From SM23-73-3 sp964580215 (GTDB lineage Bacteria; Zixibacteria; MSB-5A5; SM1-73): a DNA stretch of 64,000 bases. This document shows positions 51,235-60,030 of this stretch, one piece after another (the stretch's first letter is position 1; each line of letters begins with the position of its first letter). A model generated the notes under the pieces. It was not told where the DNA came from. It searched no databases and saw only the letters and a program-made list of their open reading frames with translations. The translations under genes were made by a program, and so were the position numbers. The DNA lies in the NCBI GenBank assembly GCA_964580215.1, contig CAZOJT010000009.1, positions 1 to 64,000 on the forward strand, read 5' to 3'.

Positions 51235-52437
51235 ATGAACGTTAAAACTAAAGAAGTGGGGCTTACCGGAAATCTGCGGACGGTTTCTTTATCCGACCTG
51301 CTACAGTTGATCAGTGCGGCTGGAAAGACGGGAATGCTTCTGATCTCCCGGGATGACCAGAAAAGAGAGATATATTTCATGAAGGGAAATATCATCTACG
51401 CCTCCTCCTCGGGAAACGAAGATGAGCTTTTAGGAAATCTTGTTCTAAGGAGGAGGAAGATTCTCGAGCCAGATCTTAAGAGAGCTTTAAGCCTTCAGAA
51501 GCTGACCCGGAAAAGATTGGGCGCCATCCTCCTGGAGATGGGGGTTTTAACCAAAGAGGAGTTGATAGAATGCTTACAATATCAGATAGAGGAGATAATT
51601 TATAACCTGTTTGGCTGGAATTCAGGCGAGTTCATCTTTTACGAGGGGAGGTTGCCACCGGCAGACCAAATCACCACCCAGCTCAATACCATGAACGTGA
51701 TCATGGAGGGATCAAGGAGGATCGATGAATGGATACAAATCCAAAAAATTCTTCCGCCTGATGACGTGAAACTTCAGATGGTAAAAAATCCCAGGATAAA
51801 GTCGAGCACAGTGACCATGCCTGTAAATGACATACAGCTACTTCCCTTCATCGATGGAGAGAGAACCATCTCCGAGCTTTTGCAGGTAAGCCCTTTGAGC
51901 GAATTTTACACACGCAAGGCGTTATATAACCTGATCACTTCTGGCTTGGTTGAGGCAGGGGAGAAAAAAAAGATAAGAAAACAAGAGACGAACGGAGAGA
52001 AGCTCCTTTTGTATGTGATGATCAAACTATACTCTCAGTCCTATCAGACCATTGAGAAAATGGCCTCCCAAAAGTTGGGAGAGGGAGCCAAGAGGATTTT
52101 AAAGAGATGTTTTGACGCTCAAAAGTCTTTAAACCCTCTCTTGAGTAAACTGGAAAGCTCTGAGAATTTCTTAGACTTTCGCCATCTGGAAAACTCGGTA
52201 AATAAAATCCGTCAGCCCATCCGATTTCACAAGCTGATGGATGGATTAAATGATCTGCTTTTAGAATTCTTGAGATCTATCTCCAGAAGTTTGGGAAGAA
52301 ACTTAACCAGGCAGGTTATCTCTCAGATCAAGAAGGAGACAGCCCAGGTGGTAGCTGAGCAGAGATGGATTGCAAAAGAGTATGAGTTGGAAGAAGAGCT
52401 TTTGAAAACTCTAAAGAAAAGCCAGCGATGTTTATAG
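51235..52437 (+). CDS. DUF4388 (PATAN-type) regulatory protein
   Basis: 400 residues, cytoplasmic. Residues about 7-100 form a DUF4388 domain (LTGNLRTVSLSDLLQLISAA, GNIIYASS), and a second similar half to about 165 contains LGAILLEMGVLTKEEL, a motif shared with PilB/GspE N-terminal domains. Winged-helix-like TISELLQVSPLSEFYTRKAL (about 220-250) and a helical C-terminus follow. DUF4388 proteins are associated with bacterial signalling and gliding/twitching regulation. First gene of a tight co-directional run toward the roadblock/MglA genes; the last 10 bases overlap the next gene. The ribosome-binding site is weak; the ATG sits in a small gttcat/atgaac hairpin. Confidence 0.8.
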   Translation: MNVKTKEVGLTGNLRTVSLSDLLQLISAAGKTGMLLISRDDQKREIYFMKGNIIYASSSGNEDELLGNLVLRRRKILEPDLKRALSLQKLTRKRLGAILLEMGVLTKEELIECLQYQIEEIIYNLFGWNSGEFIFYEGRLPPADQITTQLNTMNVIMEGSRRIDEWIQIQKILPPDDVKLQMVKNPRIKSSTVTMPVNDIQLLPFIDGERTISELLQVSPLSEFYTRKALYNLITSGLVEAGEKKKIRKQETNGEKLLLYVMIKLYSQSYQTIEKMASQKLGEGAKRILKRCFDAQKSLNPLLSKLESSENFLDFRHLENSVNKIRQPIRFHKLMDGLNDLLLEFLRSISRSLGRNLTRQVISQIKKETAQVVAEQRWIAKEYELEEELLKTLKKSQRCL

Positions 52438-52868
52438 AAAAACTTCATAAGTTCTTGAAAGGAAATATAAGTAGAAAACTAACCTGTGTTATCAGCTTCT
52501 GGTTGGTATTTTTTTCTGCACAGGTCTCCTTCGCCTATGAAAGTGCCGATATTTTCCGGGCGGAGATTCGAGGCTCCGGCTCTTTATCGGTTCTTTCAGC
52601 ACTTTTTGATATTTTGCTTCTGGTGGGGGCGTTTGCCTGTTTTCTTATCTCGGTGAGAGTTAAATCATTCTTAAAAGATGGGGAGCTGGCTTCCGGATGG
52701 ACTCTTTTTTCGCTCTCCTTTGTCCTTTTGTTTGTGGCTCAGCTTCTTAGCTTTTCTTTAAGCGTTGGTCTTCTGAATATCTCCCCCAACATAATCTCCT
52801 CACTTCGTGTTTTGTTTATCCTTTTTTTAGCTTCTGGTATTTACTTTATGAAAAAAGTCCTGAGTTGA
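52428..52868 (+). CDS. Small four-helix membrane protein
   Basis: 146 residues; overlaps the upstream gene by 10 bp, so translation is coupled. An N-terminal hydrophobic segment (about 18-37, ending FAYES) could be a signal peptide; three membrane helices follow (about 55-78, 90-112, 122-142). No catalytic motifs. I do not recognise the family. Its place suggests it works with the DUF4388 or roadblock proteins at the membrane. Confidence 0.65.
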   Translation: MFIEKLHKFLKGNISRKLTCVISFWLVFFSAQVSFAYESADIFRAEIRGSGSLSVLSALFDILLLVGAFACFLISVRVKSFLKDGELASGWTLFSLSFVLLFVAQLLSFSLSVGLLNISPNIISSLRVLFILFLASGIYFMKKVLS

Positions 52869-53128
52869 TCTGACACCTTTAAGTTTATCAGTCTTATGAA
52901 CTTTCGGATTTCTCTCAAGCCCAGAAAGTAAGGGGACTTAGCCCCATTTTTTCAACCACCAAAGTTAAGTAACCGAATTTGACTGTCGATAAACCTATTA
53001 GTTAAATCTTAAGGGTCTTCGGATTTGTCTTAAAACATCTATCCCGGGGAATCGCATCTTTGTCGGAGGTGAATTTTTGTAGCATCTGTGGTTTAGGGGG
53101 GGAAGTGTAGCTTAAGCTGAGAGGATTT

Positions 53129-53977
53129 ATGCAGCCAACTGTACAGTTGGATGAAAGAATCTCCAAATGTGAGGAGATTTTAGCTCACAATCCCGAATCC
53201 ATGATTTTTGCGGCCCTATCGGATGCCTATCGTAAGAAGGGAGATTTGGCTAAAGCGTTTCATGCCTGCACTCGAGGTTTAAAGCTTCATCCCGATTACG
53301 GTCCCGGACATCTGGTGATGGCAAAGATCAACATGGAAAGAGGAATGTATTCCGAGGCGGAAAAGGAGCTTGCTCTGGCGGTTCAGGCAGATGGCAAAAC
53401 CAGAGCCACCGAGCTTCTTCTGGCTCAGATTCTCATGAAGAAAGATCAAATAAAAGATGCCAAAAAGATCTTAGAAAAGCTCAAAGCCACTGATCCGGAA
53501 AATGAGGTGGTGGGCGAGCTTCTGAAGTCTATAAAGCAAAAAGCGGATTTCGGCAGGATCCATGGGACCGACAAGCCGGGCTACGATGTGATGACGGTGC
53601 AGGAACGCTGGCATATAGAGAAGGTGGTGGATCTTAAAGACGGGGTGCATTATTTGAAATCCCTGCCGGACGTATTGGGGGCGTTGGTGGTAGGAGAGGA
53701 TGGATTGGTGCTGGAGAGCAGGCTAAACCCCAATTTTAAAAAAGAGCGAATCGGGGCAATCGCCACTTGCATCACCCAATGTGTGAAAGATGGGGTAGGT
53801 GGGATAGGGTTTGGAGAATATGAACAGGTCTTGATAGAGACGGAAAACCTTGAGTTTTGGATAATGAAATTCAACAACCAAGCTTTTGTATTGTGTTGTG
53901 CCCCAGAAGCCAATCTGGGAGCTTTAAAGATAAGAGTGGGTGAGCTTCTGGAACACCTCTCCAGAAACCTTGAATAA
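53129..53977 (+). CDS. TPR protein with C-terminal roadblock/LC7 domain
   Basis: 282 residues; gagagg before the ATG. Residues about 10-135 are tetratricopeptide-like helical repeats (AALSDAYRKKGDLAKAFHAC, AKINMERGMYSEAEKELALA). Residues about 170-280 are a roadblock domain (SLPDVLGALVVGEDGLVLES, CVKDGVGGIGFGEYEQVLIE). Roadblock proteins of the MglB type act as GTPase-activating or docking partners of small Ras-like GTPases. The TPR half is likely a protein-interaction arm. It is the first of four roadblock genes around the GTPase. Confidence 0.85.
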   Translation: MQPTVQLDERISKCEEILAHNPESMIFAALSDAYRKKGDLAKAFHACTRGLKLHPDYGPGHLVMAKINMERGMYSEAEKELALAVQADGKTRATELLLAQILMKKDQIKDAKKILEKLKATDPENEVVGELLKSIKQKADFGRIHGTDKPGYDVMTVQERWHIEKVVDLKDGVHYLKSLPDVLGALVVGEDGLVLESRLNPNFKKERIGAIATCITQCVKDGVGGIGFGEYEQVLIETENLEFWIMKFNNQAFVLCCAPEANLGALKIRVGELLEHLSRNLE

Positions 53978-53989
53978 GAGGGAGGTAAG

Positions 53990-54919
53990 GTGAATTCTGA
54001 TTACAGAGGGGAGTTGAGAGGAGTTCTTTTGGTCTCCTTTTTTATCATGGTGGTTCCACTGATATTCTTCCCCAGGGATTTCGGGCTGAAATTGGATTGG
54101 TCGCTCTTTTTGCTTTTCGCTTTTGAGTTGGGCTGGTATATGCTGATCCTGTTTGTCATGTTTTCCAAAGCATCAGCTCCAAAGGTGTTTCTATTTGGCC
54201 TGTTGACTCTGGGCTATCGAATTGGCTTGGGCATTGGATTTGGTATACTTCTTCTGGTTATGTTTCCTTTGTCTTTATCCTCCTCGCTTCAGTTGGGAAT
54301 CTGTCAATATATGCCGGCTTTTCTTCTTCAAGCTTTGATGTCTCCATTTGTGCTCAAATCACTTTTTGAATCCTCTATGGGGAAAACAAAAAAAGCTGAA
54401 GAGACGCCAATGGAGTTTGAGCGAAGGGTTGCAGAACCCCTTCCTTCTTCTTTTACTCCTGAAATATCAAAAGAGAGGTTAGATGGCAGAAGATCAATTC
54501 CCTCACAAAAGGAGATTAAGGTGGCAGGAGAAGACAAATTAGAAAACATTTTGCACTACCTGAGAGAGTATGCCGGAGTGAAGGCGGCTATTCTGGTGGA
54601 TCAAGAGGGTTTGGTGGTGGCGAAAGATTCTTTATCCGATTATGATCCGGAGAAGGTTGCCTCCTTCGCTCGGTGCTTGAAGGAGACGAATGACCAAATA
54701 CTTCACAAGATGGGAGAGAAGACCTCGGAACGAATTGGAATTTATACCCCGGATATGTGGATATGCTTAAATCAGATAGAAGGCTTCACATTGGTGGTGG
54801 TGTCCGATCGCCGCACGGATGAGTTGCTTTCGGTTCGAATATTACAGTCCACCGGAATGATAAAGAAAATTCTTTCCGAGAGGTACCAGCAAAATATCCT
54901 AAAAGTTGTGGAGGCATGA
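53990..54919 (+). CDS. Membrane-anchored roadblock/LC7 protein
   Basis: 309 residues, GTG start with ggaggtaag directly upstream. Four membrane helices occupy residues 1-128; a linker of about 60 residues follows; residues about 185-300 are a roadblock domain (HYLREYAGVKAAILVDQEGL, VASFARCLKETNDQILHKMG). Roadblock proteins are normally soluble, so fusion to a four-helix membrane part is unusual and would tether GTPase regulation to the inner membrane. It ends 1 bp before the next roadblock gene starts. Confidence 0.82.
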   Translation: MNSDYRGELRGVLLVSFFIMVVPLIFFPRDFGLKLDWSLFLLFAFELGWYMLILFVMFSKASAPKVFLFGLLTLGYRIGLGIGFGILLLVMFPLSLSSSLQLGICQYMPAFLLQALMSPFVLKSLFESSMGKTKKAEETPMEFERRVAEPLPSSFTPEISKERLDGRRSIPSQKEIKVAGEDKLENILHYLREYAGVKAAILVDQEGLVVAKDSLSDYDPEKVASFARCLKETNDQILHKMGEKTSERIGIYTPDMWICLNQIEGFTLVVVSDRRTDELLSVRILQSTGMIKKILSERYQQNILKVVEA

Positions 54920-54920
54920 T

Positions 54921-55271
54921 ATGTATAAAATATTGGAAGAGCTGAACAAAACTACCGGGATCAACGGCAGCATGGTAGTAGGAGAGGACGGCATCGTGAT
55001 CGCCGCTGATTTAAATACCCAGCTTCAAGACGAGGCAGTGGGGGCTTTGGCGGCTTCCATCGTCAGCACGGTCAAGAAGTCGATGGAACGCCTTTCCAAT
55101 GAGGATTTAAAACAGATAACCGTGGAGGCCGGCAAAGGCAAGTTATTTTTTACCGAAGTGGGGATAGGCATCCTGGCGGTCACCACGGATTCTCAGGTAA
55201 ATGTGGGGCTGGTTCGGCTGGAGATAAAAAATGCGGCGGAAAAAATAAAGCTTGCCCGAAAGTCCGCCTGA
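54921..55271 (+). CDS. Roadblock/LC7 protein, MglB-like
   Basis: 116 residues from ATG 54921; ggagg is 6 bases upstream inside the end of the previous gene. The whole chain is one roadblock domain (MYKILEELNKTTGINGSMVV ... LARKSA), the size and layout of MglB. MglB homodimers stimulate GTP hydrolysis by MglA and set cell-pole identity in Myxococcus. It is 32 bp upstream of an MglA-type GTPase, matching the classic mglBA order. I leave the symbol blank because three other roadblock genes compete for the role. Confidence 0.88.
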   Translation: MYKILEELNKTTGINGSMVVGEDGIVIAADLNTQLQDEAVGALAASIVSTVKKSMERLSNEDLKQITVEAGKGKLFFTEVGIGILAVTTDSQVNVGLVRLEIKNAAEKIKLARKSA

Positions 55272-55303
55272 GACAGTCTGAAGTTGCCAAATGGAGACAA
55301 AAG

Positions 55304-56290
55304 ATGGCATCTATAAATTATGCCTTCAAGGAGATCTCGTGTAAGATAGTTTTCTACGGTCCCGGACTTTCCGGAAAAACCACCAACCTCCAATACGTTC
55401 ATCAAAAGATCCCGCCTCAGACCAGAGGGAACTTGATCTCTTTAGCCACTGATCAGGACAGAACCCTTTATTTTGATTTTCTTCCAGTGGACATCGGCAA
55501 GATACATGGGTTTTCCACCAAGTTTCAGCTTTACACCGTCCCCGGGCAGGTGTATTACAATGCTACCAGAAAGCTGGTCTTAAGAGGTGTGGATGGTTTG
55601 GTCTTCGTGGCAGACTCCCAAAAATCCAAAATGGATGAGAACATGGAAAGCTTTCAGAATCTGGTGGAAAATCTGTCAGAATACGGATACGACATAGACA
55701 AGATTCCTTTAGTGTTTCAATATAACAAAAGAGACTTTCCTGACATCAGCTCGTTGGAGGAACTAGGGAAAGCATTAAACCCTGAGGGGCTTCCCTACTT
55801 TGAAGCGGTTGCCACCAAAGGGATAGGTGTATTTGATGTCCTGAAGTGTATCAGCAAATTGGTCTTGGATCAAGCCAAACGTAGACAACTCTTTCCGGAA
55901 AGGGAGATTGAAACCGAGGAGGTTGAAAAAGCGCCGGCTTTGCTGAGTCTCTCCCAGATGCCGCAAACTGAGCAAATGGCAGAAGCTTTGAACTCCTCAA
56001 CCCCTGTTGAGAACTTGACCCAAGAGGCGGTAACCACCATCACCCAAAAGAAACCTGAGCCTCCAGCAGAGGAGATAACCCCAAAGCCACAAGATACCCA
56101 CAAAGAAACAAAACCCGAAATCGAGTTGGATATAGGAGAAATCGCCGAGAAAGAAAAGGTGAAGATGGATCAGATTCCCTCCAGGGAGAGCCCCACCATA
56201 ATAAGCTGGTCAGCCGGAAAATCCGGCAAAAAGACCAAATCGAAAGGATTCTTTTTATGGCGCTTTGTGAATAAACTTTTCAATAGATAG
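55304..56290 (+). CDS. mglA: MglA-type small GTPase with C-terminal extension
   Basis: 328 residues. The G domain (about 1-200) has P-loop GPGLSGKTTN, switch region DRTLYFDFLP, TVPGQVYYN in place of the usual DxxGQ (typical of MglA) and NKRD for guanine. Myxococcus MglA ends near residue 195; here a further 125 residues, rich in Glu, Pro and Thr, lead to a basic aromatic end (FFLWRFVNKLFNR) that could form a membrane-binding helix. MglA-GTP recruits motility machinery to one pole; the pilus motor genes are 700 bp downstream. The tail is the odd part. Confidence 0.88.
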   Translation: MASINYAFKEISCKIVFYGPGLSGKTTNLQYVHQKIPPQTRGNLISLATDQDRTLYFDFLPVDIGKIHGFSTKFQLYTVPGQVYYNATRKLVLRGVDGLVFVADSQKSKMDENMESFQNLVENLSEYGYDIDKIPLVFQYNKRDFPDISSLEELGKALNPEGLPYFEAVATKGIGVFDVLKCISKLVLDQAKRRQLFPEREIETEEVEKAPALLSLSQMPQTEQMAEALNSSTPVENLTQEAVTTITQKKPEPPAEEITPKPQDTHKETKPEIELDIGEIAEKEKVKMDQIPSRESPTIISWSAGKSGKKTKSKGFFLWRFVNKLFNR

Positions 56291-56305
56291 AGCGGAGGTG
56301 TGAAA

Positions 56306-56812
56306 TTGAGACAGGAGGATCTGGTAATCTATGAGGAGCAGATCGAAAAGATAGAGAAAGCTCTGAGCAGGTTAATCGAGGATGCACAAGCCAAGTGTGT
56401 GCTCCTGGTGGACAAGGATGGCCATTTGATCACTCGTCAGGGTTTCACTCAATCTTTGGATACCACTGCCCTGGCGGCGCTTTTAGCTGGAAGCTTTGCC
56501 TCCACCCGAGAGATTGCCCGTCTGGTGGGAGAGCCGGAGTTTTCCGTTCTTTTCCATCAGGGCAAGAAGGATCATATTCATATCACTCTGGTGGGGGAAA
56601 GGACCATTCTGGCGGTCGTCTTTGATGATCGAACCACCATCGGCATGGTTCGGCTTTATGCTAAAGAGGCTACTGAAAATCTGGGAAAGGTTTTCTCTTC
56701 TGCCAACCGTCAGGACCGCCAAACTGAAGAGGAGAAGAAAACCGACTTAGATTCAGAGTTTTCGACTTCTTTAGAAAACAGGCTGGATGATATCTTTTCT
56801 GAGCAATCCTGA
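56306..56812 (+). CDS. Roadblock/LC7 protein with acidic tail
   Basis: 168 residues from TTG 56306, chosen since ggaggtg (56294-56300) is correctly spaced; GTG 56300 overlaps it. The roadblock domain covers about 10-125 (CVLLVDKDGHLITRQGFTQS, LDTTALAALLAGSFASTREI). The last 40 residues are polar and acidic, ending DDIFSEQS. It lies 15 bp after the GTPase gene, so both a roadblock before and one after the GTPase are co-transcribed. The form resembles proteins annotated as regulators of Ras-like GTPase activity. Confidence 0.84.
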   Translation: MRQEDLVIYEEQIEKIEKALSRLIEDAQAKCVLLVDKDGHLITRQGFTQSLDTTALAALLAGSFASTREIARLVGEPEFSVLFHQGKKDHIHITLVGERTILAVVFDDRTTIGMVRLYAKEATENLGKVFSSANRQDRQTEEEKKTDLDSEFSTSLENRLDDIFSEQS

Positions 56813-56968
56813 TGGAGGATATCTCAAAAGTCCGAGAAAGGGAAGTTTTCAAAAGTGTATCATCGGGTTGAGCAGAGAAAGTGTGAACACATCTGAGAAA
56901 CAACAAAATGAGCAGTCTCATCATATAGAGTGACCTTAAGTGAGATTCTGAGTTTTTAGGTGAAAGTT

Positions 56969-58660
56969 ATGTCAAGCGAATTAGGAGAAATGCTGGTTAA
57001 GGCAGGCAAGATATCGGGGGAACAGCTTACCCAGGCTTTGGACTTACAAAAAACCAACAAGGAGAAGTTAGGGGATATTCTGATTAAGACGGGAGCCCTC
57101 TCCAGTGAGGAGGATCTCTCAGAATTTATCGGTAGGCAGTTAAATATTGGCGCTTTGAGGCTATCTGATATCGAGTTGAATCCAGAGGTGGTGAAGATGA
57201 TTCCCCCAGACATTGCCAGAAAGTTCAACGTCATGGCCGTCGGCAAGCTGGGCAAGACTTTGATAGTAGCTATTTCGGATCCTAATAACATTTACGTTTT
57301 AGACGCCATAAAGTTTATCACTGGATGCGCGGTTCAGCCGGTTATCAGCCCGGAGAAAGCCATCCAGAAGGCGATAGATACCTATTATCGGGATGCCGCA
57401 GGAATCGACCAGATACTTAAGGGACTGAAAGAAGGGGACCTGGAGGTGATTGAGGAGAGCGATGAGGTTCCCACCGAGCAGGACCTAATATCCCAGGTGC
57501 AGGATAAACCTTTAGTCAAGCTGGTGGATTCCATCATCGGCGATGCCATCCGAAGAGGTTGTTCGGACATTCACATAGAAACCTATGAAAAAAGAATAAG
57601 GGTCAGATCCAGATTGGATGGAAATTTGCAAGAGATGTCTCCCCTACCTTTCAAATATCGTGCCGCTATCGTTTCCAGGATAAAGATAATGGCGGATTTA
57701 GACATCTCTGAGAGAAGATTGCCTCAGGATGGCAGGATAAAGGTGAAGTTCGGTGATCGGGCAGTGGATCTAAGAGTATCCGTTCTTCCCACCATATTTG
57801 GGGAGAAGGTGGTGATGCGAATTCTGGATCCGGGGAGCGTTAACGTCGATTTAACAAAATTAGGTTTCCCGCAACACTCTCTTAAGAAGTTCGAAAAAAC
57901 CATCCACCTTCCCTACGGCATGATCCTGGTGACTGGTCCCACCGGAAGTGGGAAAACCACCACCCTCTATTCTGCCTTAAAACAGATTAACACCACGGAT
58001 ATCAATATAATGACCGCCGAAGATCCGGTGGAGTTCAATTTCGAGGGAATAAATCAGGTGGCGGTGAAAAGCGAGATCGGACTGACCTTTGCCGCTTCTT
58101 TAAGGTCGTTTTTGAGGCAGGACCCGGACGTAATCATGGTAGGAGAGATCAGGGATACCGAGACCGCAGAGATCGCGGTGAGAGCCGCCTTAACCGGACA
58201 TTTGGTCTTCTCCACCCTGCATACCAACGATGCTCCCAGCACCATCGACCGGTTGATCGATATGGACATTCCCAACTACCTGGTGGCTTCCTGTGTCAGG
58301 TTGATCATGGCTCAAAGGATGGTGCGCAAGATCTGCCCTAATTGTAAACACCAGGTTCAAATTCCCTCAGAGACCCTCCAGATGCTGGGACTTGTTGACA
58401 ACGAAATCAAAGGTCTCAAAGTTTATGAAGGGAAGGGTTGTTCGGAATGCAATAATACCGGCTATTCAGGAAGAACCGGTATTTTTGAGGTGATGCCCAT
58501 GACTCCTGCAATTGAAAGGATGATAGTTTCCAGAGCCTCCAGCGCGGAGATAAGGCAACAGGCTATAACCGAGGGCATGCTCACTTTAAGAGTTGCCGCT
58601 TTGGATAAGTTAAAGCAAGGCGTTACCACTGTAGAAGAGGTTTTAGCAGTAACTGCTTGA
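56969..58660 (+). CDS. pilB: Type IV pilus assembly ATPase
   Basis: 563 residues from ATG 56969 (taggtga upstream). N-terminal T2SSE_N domains (about 1-150, LGEMLVKAGKISGEQLTQAL) are followed by the secretion ATPase: Walker A GPTGSGKTTT (about 325), Asp box, Walker B GEIRDTETAEIA, His box LTGHLVFSTLHTND, and the tetracysteine zinc site CPNC ... CSEC (about 458-495). PilB powers pilus extension at the inner membrane. The MshEN-like N-terminus could bind c-di-GMP, though I cannot confirm the motif. Starts 157 bp after the roadblock gene. Confidence 0.95.
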   Translation: MSSELGEMLVKAGKISGEQLTQALDLQKTNKEKLGDILIKTGALSSEEDLSEFIGRQLNIGALRLSDIELNPEVVKMIPPDIARKFNVMAVGKLGKTLIVAISDPNNIYVLDAIKFITGCAVQPVISPEKAIQKAIDTYYRDAAGIDQILKGLKEGDLEVIEESDEVPTEQDLISQVQDKPLVKLVDSIIGDAIRRGCSDIHIETYEKRIRVRSRLDGNLQEMSPLPFKYRAAIVSRIKIMADLDISERRLPQDGRIKVKFGDRAVDLRVSVLPTIFGEKVVMRILDPGSVNVDLTKLGFPQHSLKKFEKTIHLPYGMILVTGPTGSGKTTTLYSALKQINTTDINIMTAEDPVEFNFEGINQVAVKSEIGLTFAASLRSFLRQDPDVIMVGEIRDTETAEIAVRAALTGHLVFSTLHTNDAPSTIDRLIDMDIPNYLVASCVRLIMAQRMVRKICPNCKHQVQIPSETLQMLGLVDNEIKGLKVYEGKGCSECNNTGYSGRTGIFEVMPMTPAIERMIVSRASSAEIRQQAITEGMLTLRVAALDKLKQGVTTVEEVLAVTA

Positions 58661-58791
58661 CCATATCAAAAGAGTTAAAAGGACATGGAGGGAAACAAAA
58701 GGCCGGTTTAAGAATCAAATTCCCAAGTCGATAATATATAAGGGAACTTTTTACCTTAAGATCTGGGATAAAGAAAAAACAGGAGCAAAAG

Positions 58792-59886
58792 ATGGTCACC
58801 TTACGGGAACTCTTGGAATTAATCGTGAAGAAGAATGCCTCCGACCTTCATTTAACTGTGGGTTCGCCACCCCGGTTGAGAATAGATGGAAAGCTGGTCA
58901 AAACCGATTTTGATATTTTAACCGCAGAGGGGACCAAAAAGCTGGCTTACAGCATAATGAATGAGAAGCAGAGGCAGAAATTTGAGGAGAAAAGCGAACT
59001 TGACCTTTCCTTTGGGATTGAAAACTTGAGCAGATTCAGGTGTAACGTTTTTATGCAGAGGGGGAATGTGGCGGTAGCTATAAGACAGATCCCTTTCCGC
59101 ATCCCCAGTTTCGAGGAGTTAGGCATACCCAAGGTGGTAGCCGAGTTGGCTGAGTTGCCCCGGGGTTTGGTGCTGATAACCGGACCCACCGGAAGCGGAA
59201 AATCCACCAGCTTAGCCGCCCTGATCAATAAGGTAAACCAGGAAAGATACTGTCACATCCTGACGGTGGAGGATCCCATCGAGTATCTTCATCGGCACAA
59301 TTGTTCACTGATCAACCAGAGGGAGGTTTATGCCGATACCCAGTCCTTTGCCAGTGCTTTAAAATACGCCCTAAGAGAGGATCCGGATGTGGTTTTAGTG
59401 GGAGAGATGAGAGATTTAGAAACCATGGAAGCCACCTTAAACATCTCCGAGACCGGACATTTAGCCTTTGCCACACTGCATACCAACTCCTGTGCCGAGT
59501 CGATTAACAGAATCATCGACGTGTTTCCCAGCAATCAGCAGGAGCAGGTTCGGGTTACCGTCTCCTTCGTTTTGCAGGCGGTGATAAGCCAGCAGTTGAT
59601 CCCCCAAATAGGAGGAGGGAGGGTGTTGGCTTTGGAGATCATGATCTGCACACCGGCCATCAGGGCATTAATCCGGGATGATAAGATTCATCAGATCTAT
59701 AGCCTGATGCAGGCGGGACAGAAGTATGGCATGAGGACTATGAATCAATCTTTAGCCGAGCTTTATCTGAAACATAAAATCACCCTGGGTGACGCTATGG
59801 GAAGAAGCTCAAATGTGCAGGAGCTGAATGAGCTTTTAGCTAGAAAATCTGAGATAAGCCGGCAACGGCGTACAGCTGGAGTATAA
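58792..59886 (+). CDS. pilT: Type IV pilus retraction ATPase
   Basis: 364 residues, aggag before the ATG. Starts MVTLRELLELIVKKNASDLH, typical of PilT. AIRQIPFRIPSFEELGIP, Walker A GPTGSGKST, Walker B GEMRDLETMEATLN and the His box TGHLAFATLHTN are all present. The C-terminal AIRALIRDDKIHQIYS (the AIRNLIRE-type retraction motif) marks it as PilT and not PilB. It hexamerises at the pilus base and retracts the fibre, giving twitching movement. Confidence 0.95.
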   Translation: MVTLRELLELIVKKNASDLHLTVGSPPRLRIDGKLVKTDFDILTAEGTKKLAYSIMNEKQRQKFEEKSELDLSFGIENLSRFRCNVFMQRGNVAVAIRQIPFRIPSFEELGIPKVVAELAELPRGLVLITGPTGSGKSTSLAALINKVNQERYCHILTVEDPIEYLHRHNCSLINQREVYADTQSFASALKYALREDPDVVLVGEMRDLETMEATLNISETGHLAFATLHTNSCAESINRIIDVFPSNQQEQVRVTVSFVLQAVISQQLIPQIGGGRVLALEIMICTPAIRALIRDDKIHQIYSLMQAGQKYGMRTMNQSLAELYLKHKITLGDAMGRSSNVQELNELLARKSEISRQRRTAGV

Positions 59887-60030
59887 TTCGCAGGAGTGAA
59901 ATTAAGGAAAACTCAAAACAAAAGCATAACTTTTCAGATAGCGCAGACATTTACTCTAAGAAGCCTGATTAGGCTCTTGTGGAGAGAATCGGGCTTTAGG
60001 GGTGACAGTTTCTGAGGGAAGGAGGTTAAA

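Noticed and set aside
52869..53128. Possible tRNA-like tagcttaagctgagag stretch before the TPR gene
   Set aside because: No acceptor stem or T-loop pairing could be made; probably chance.
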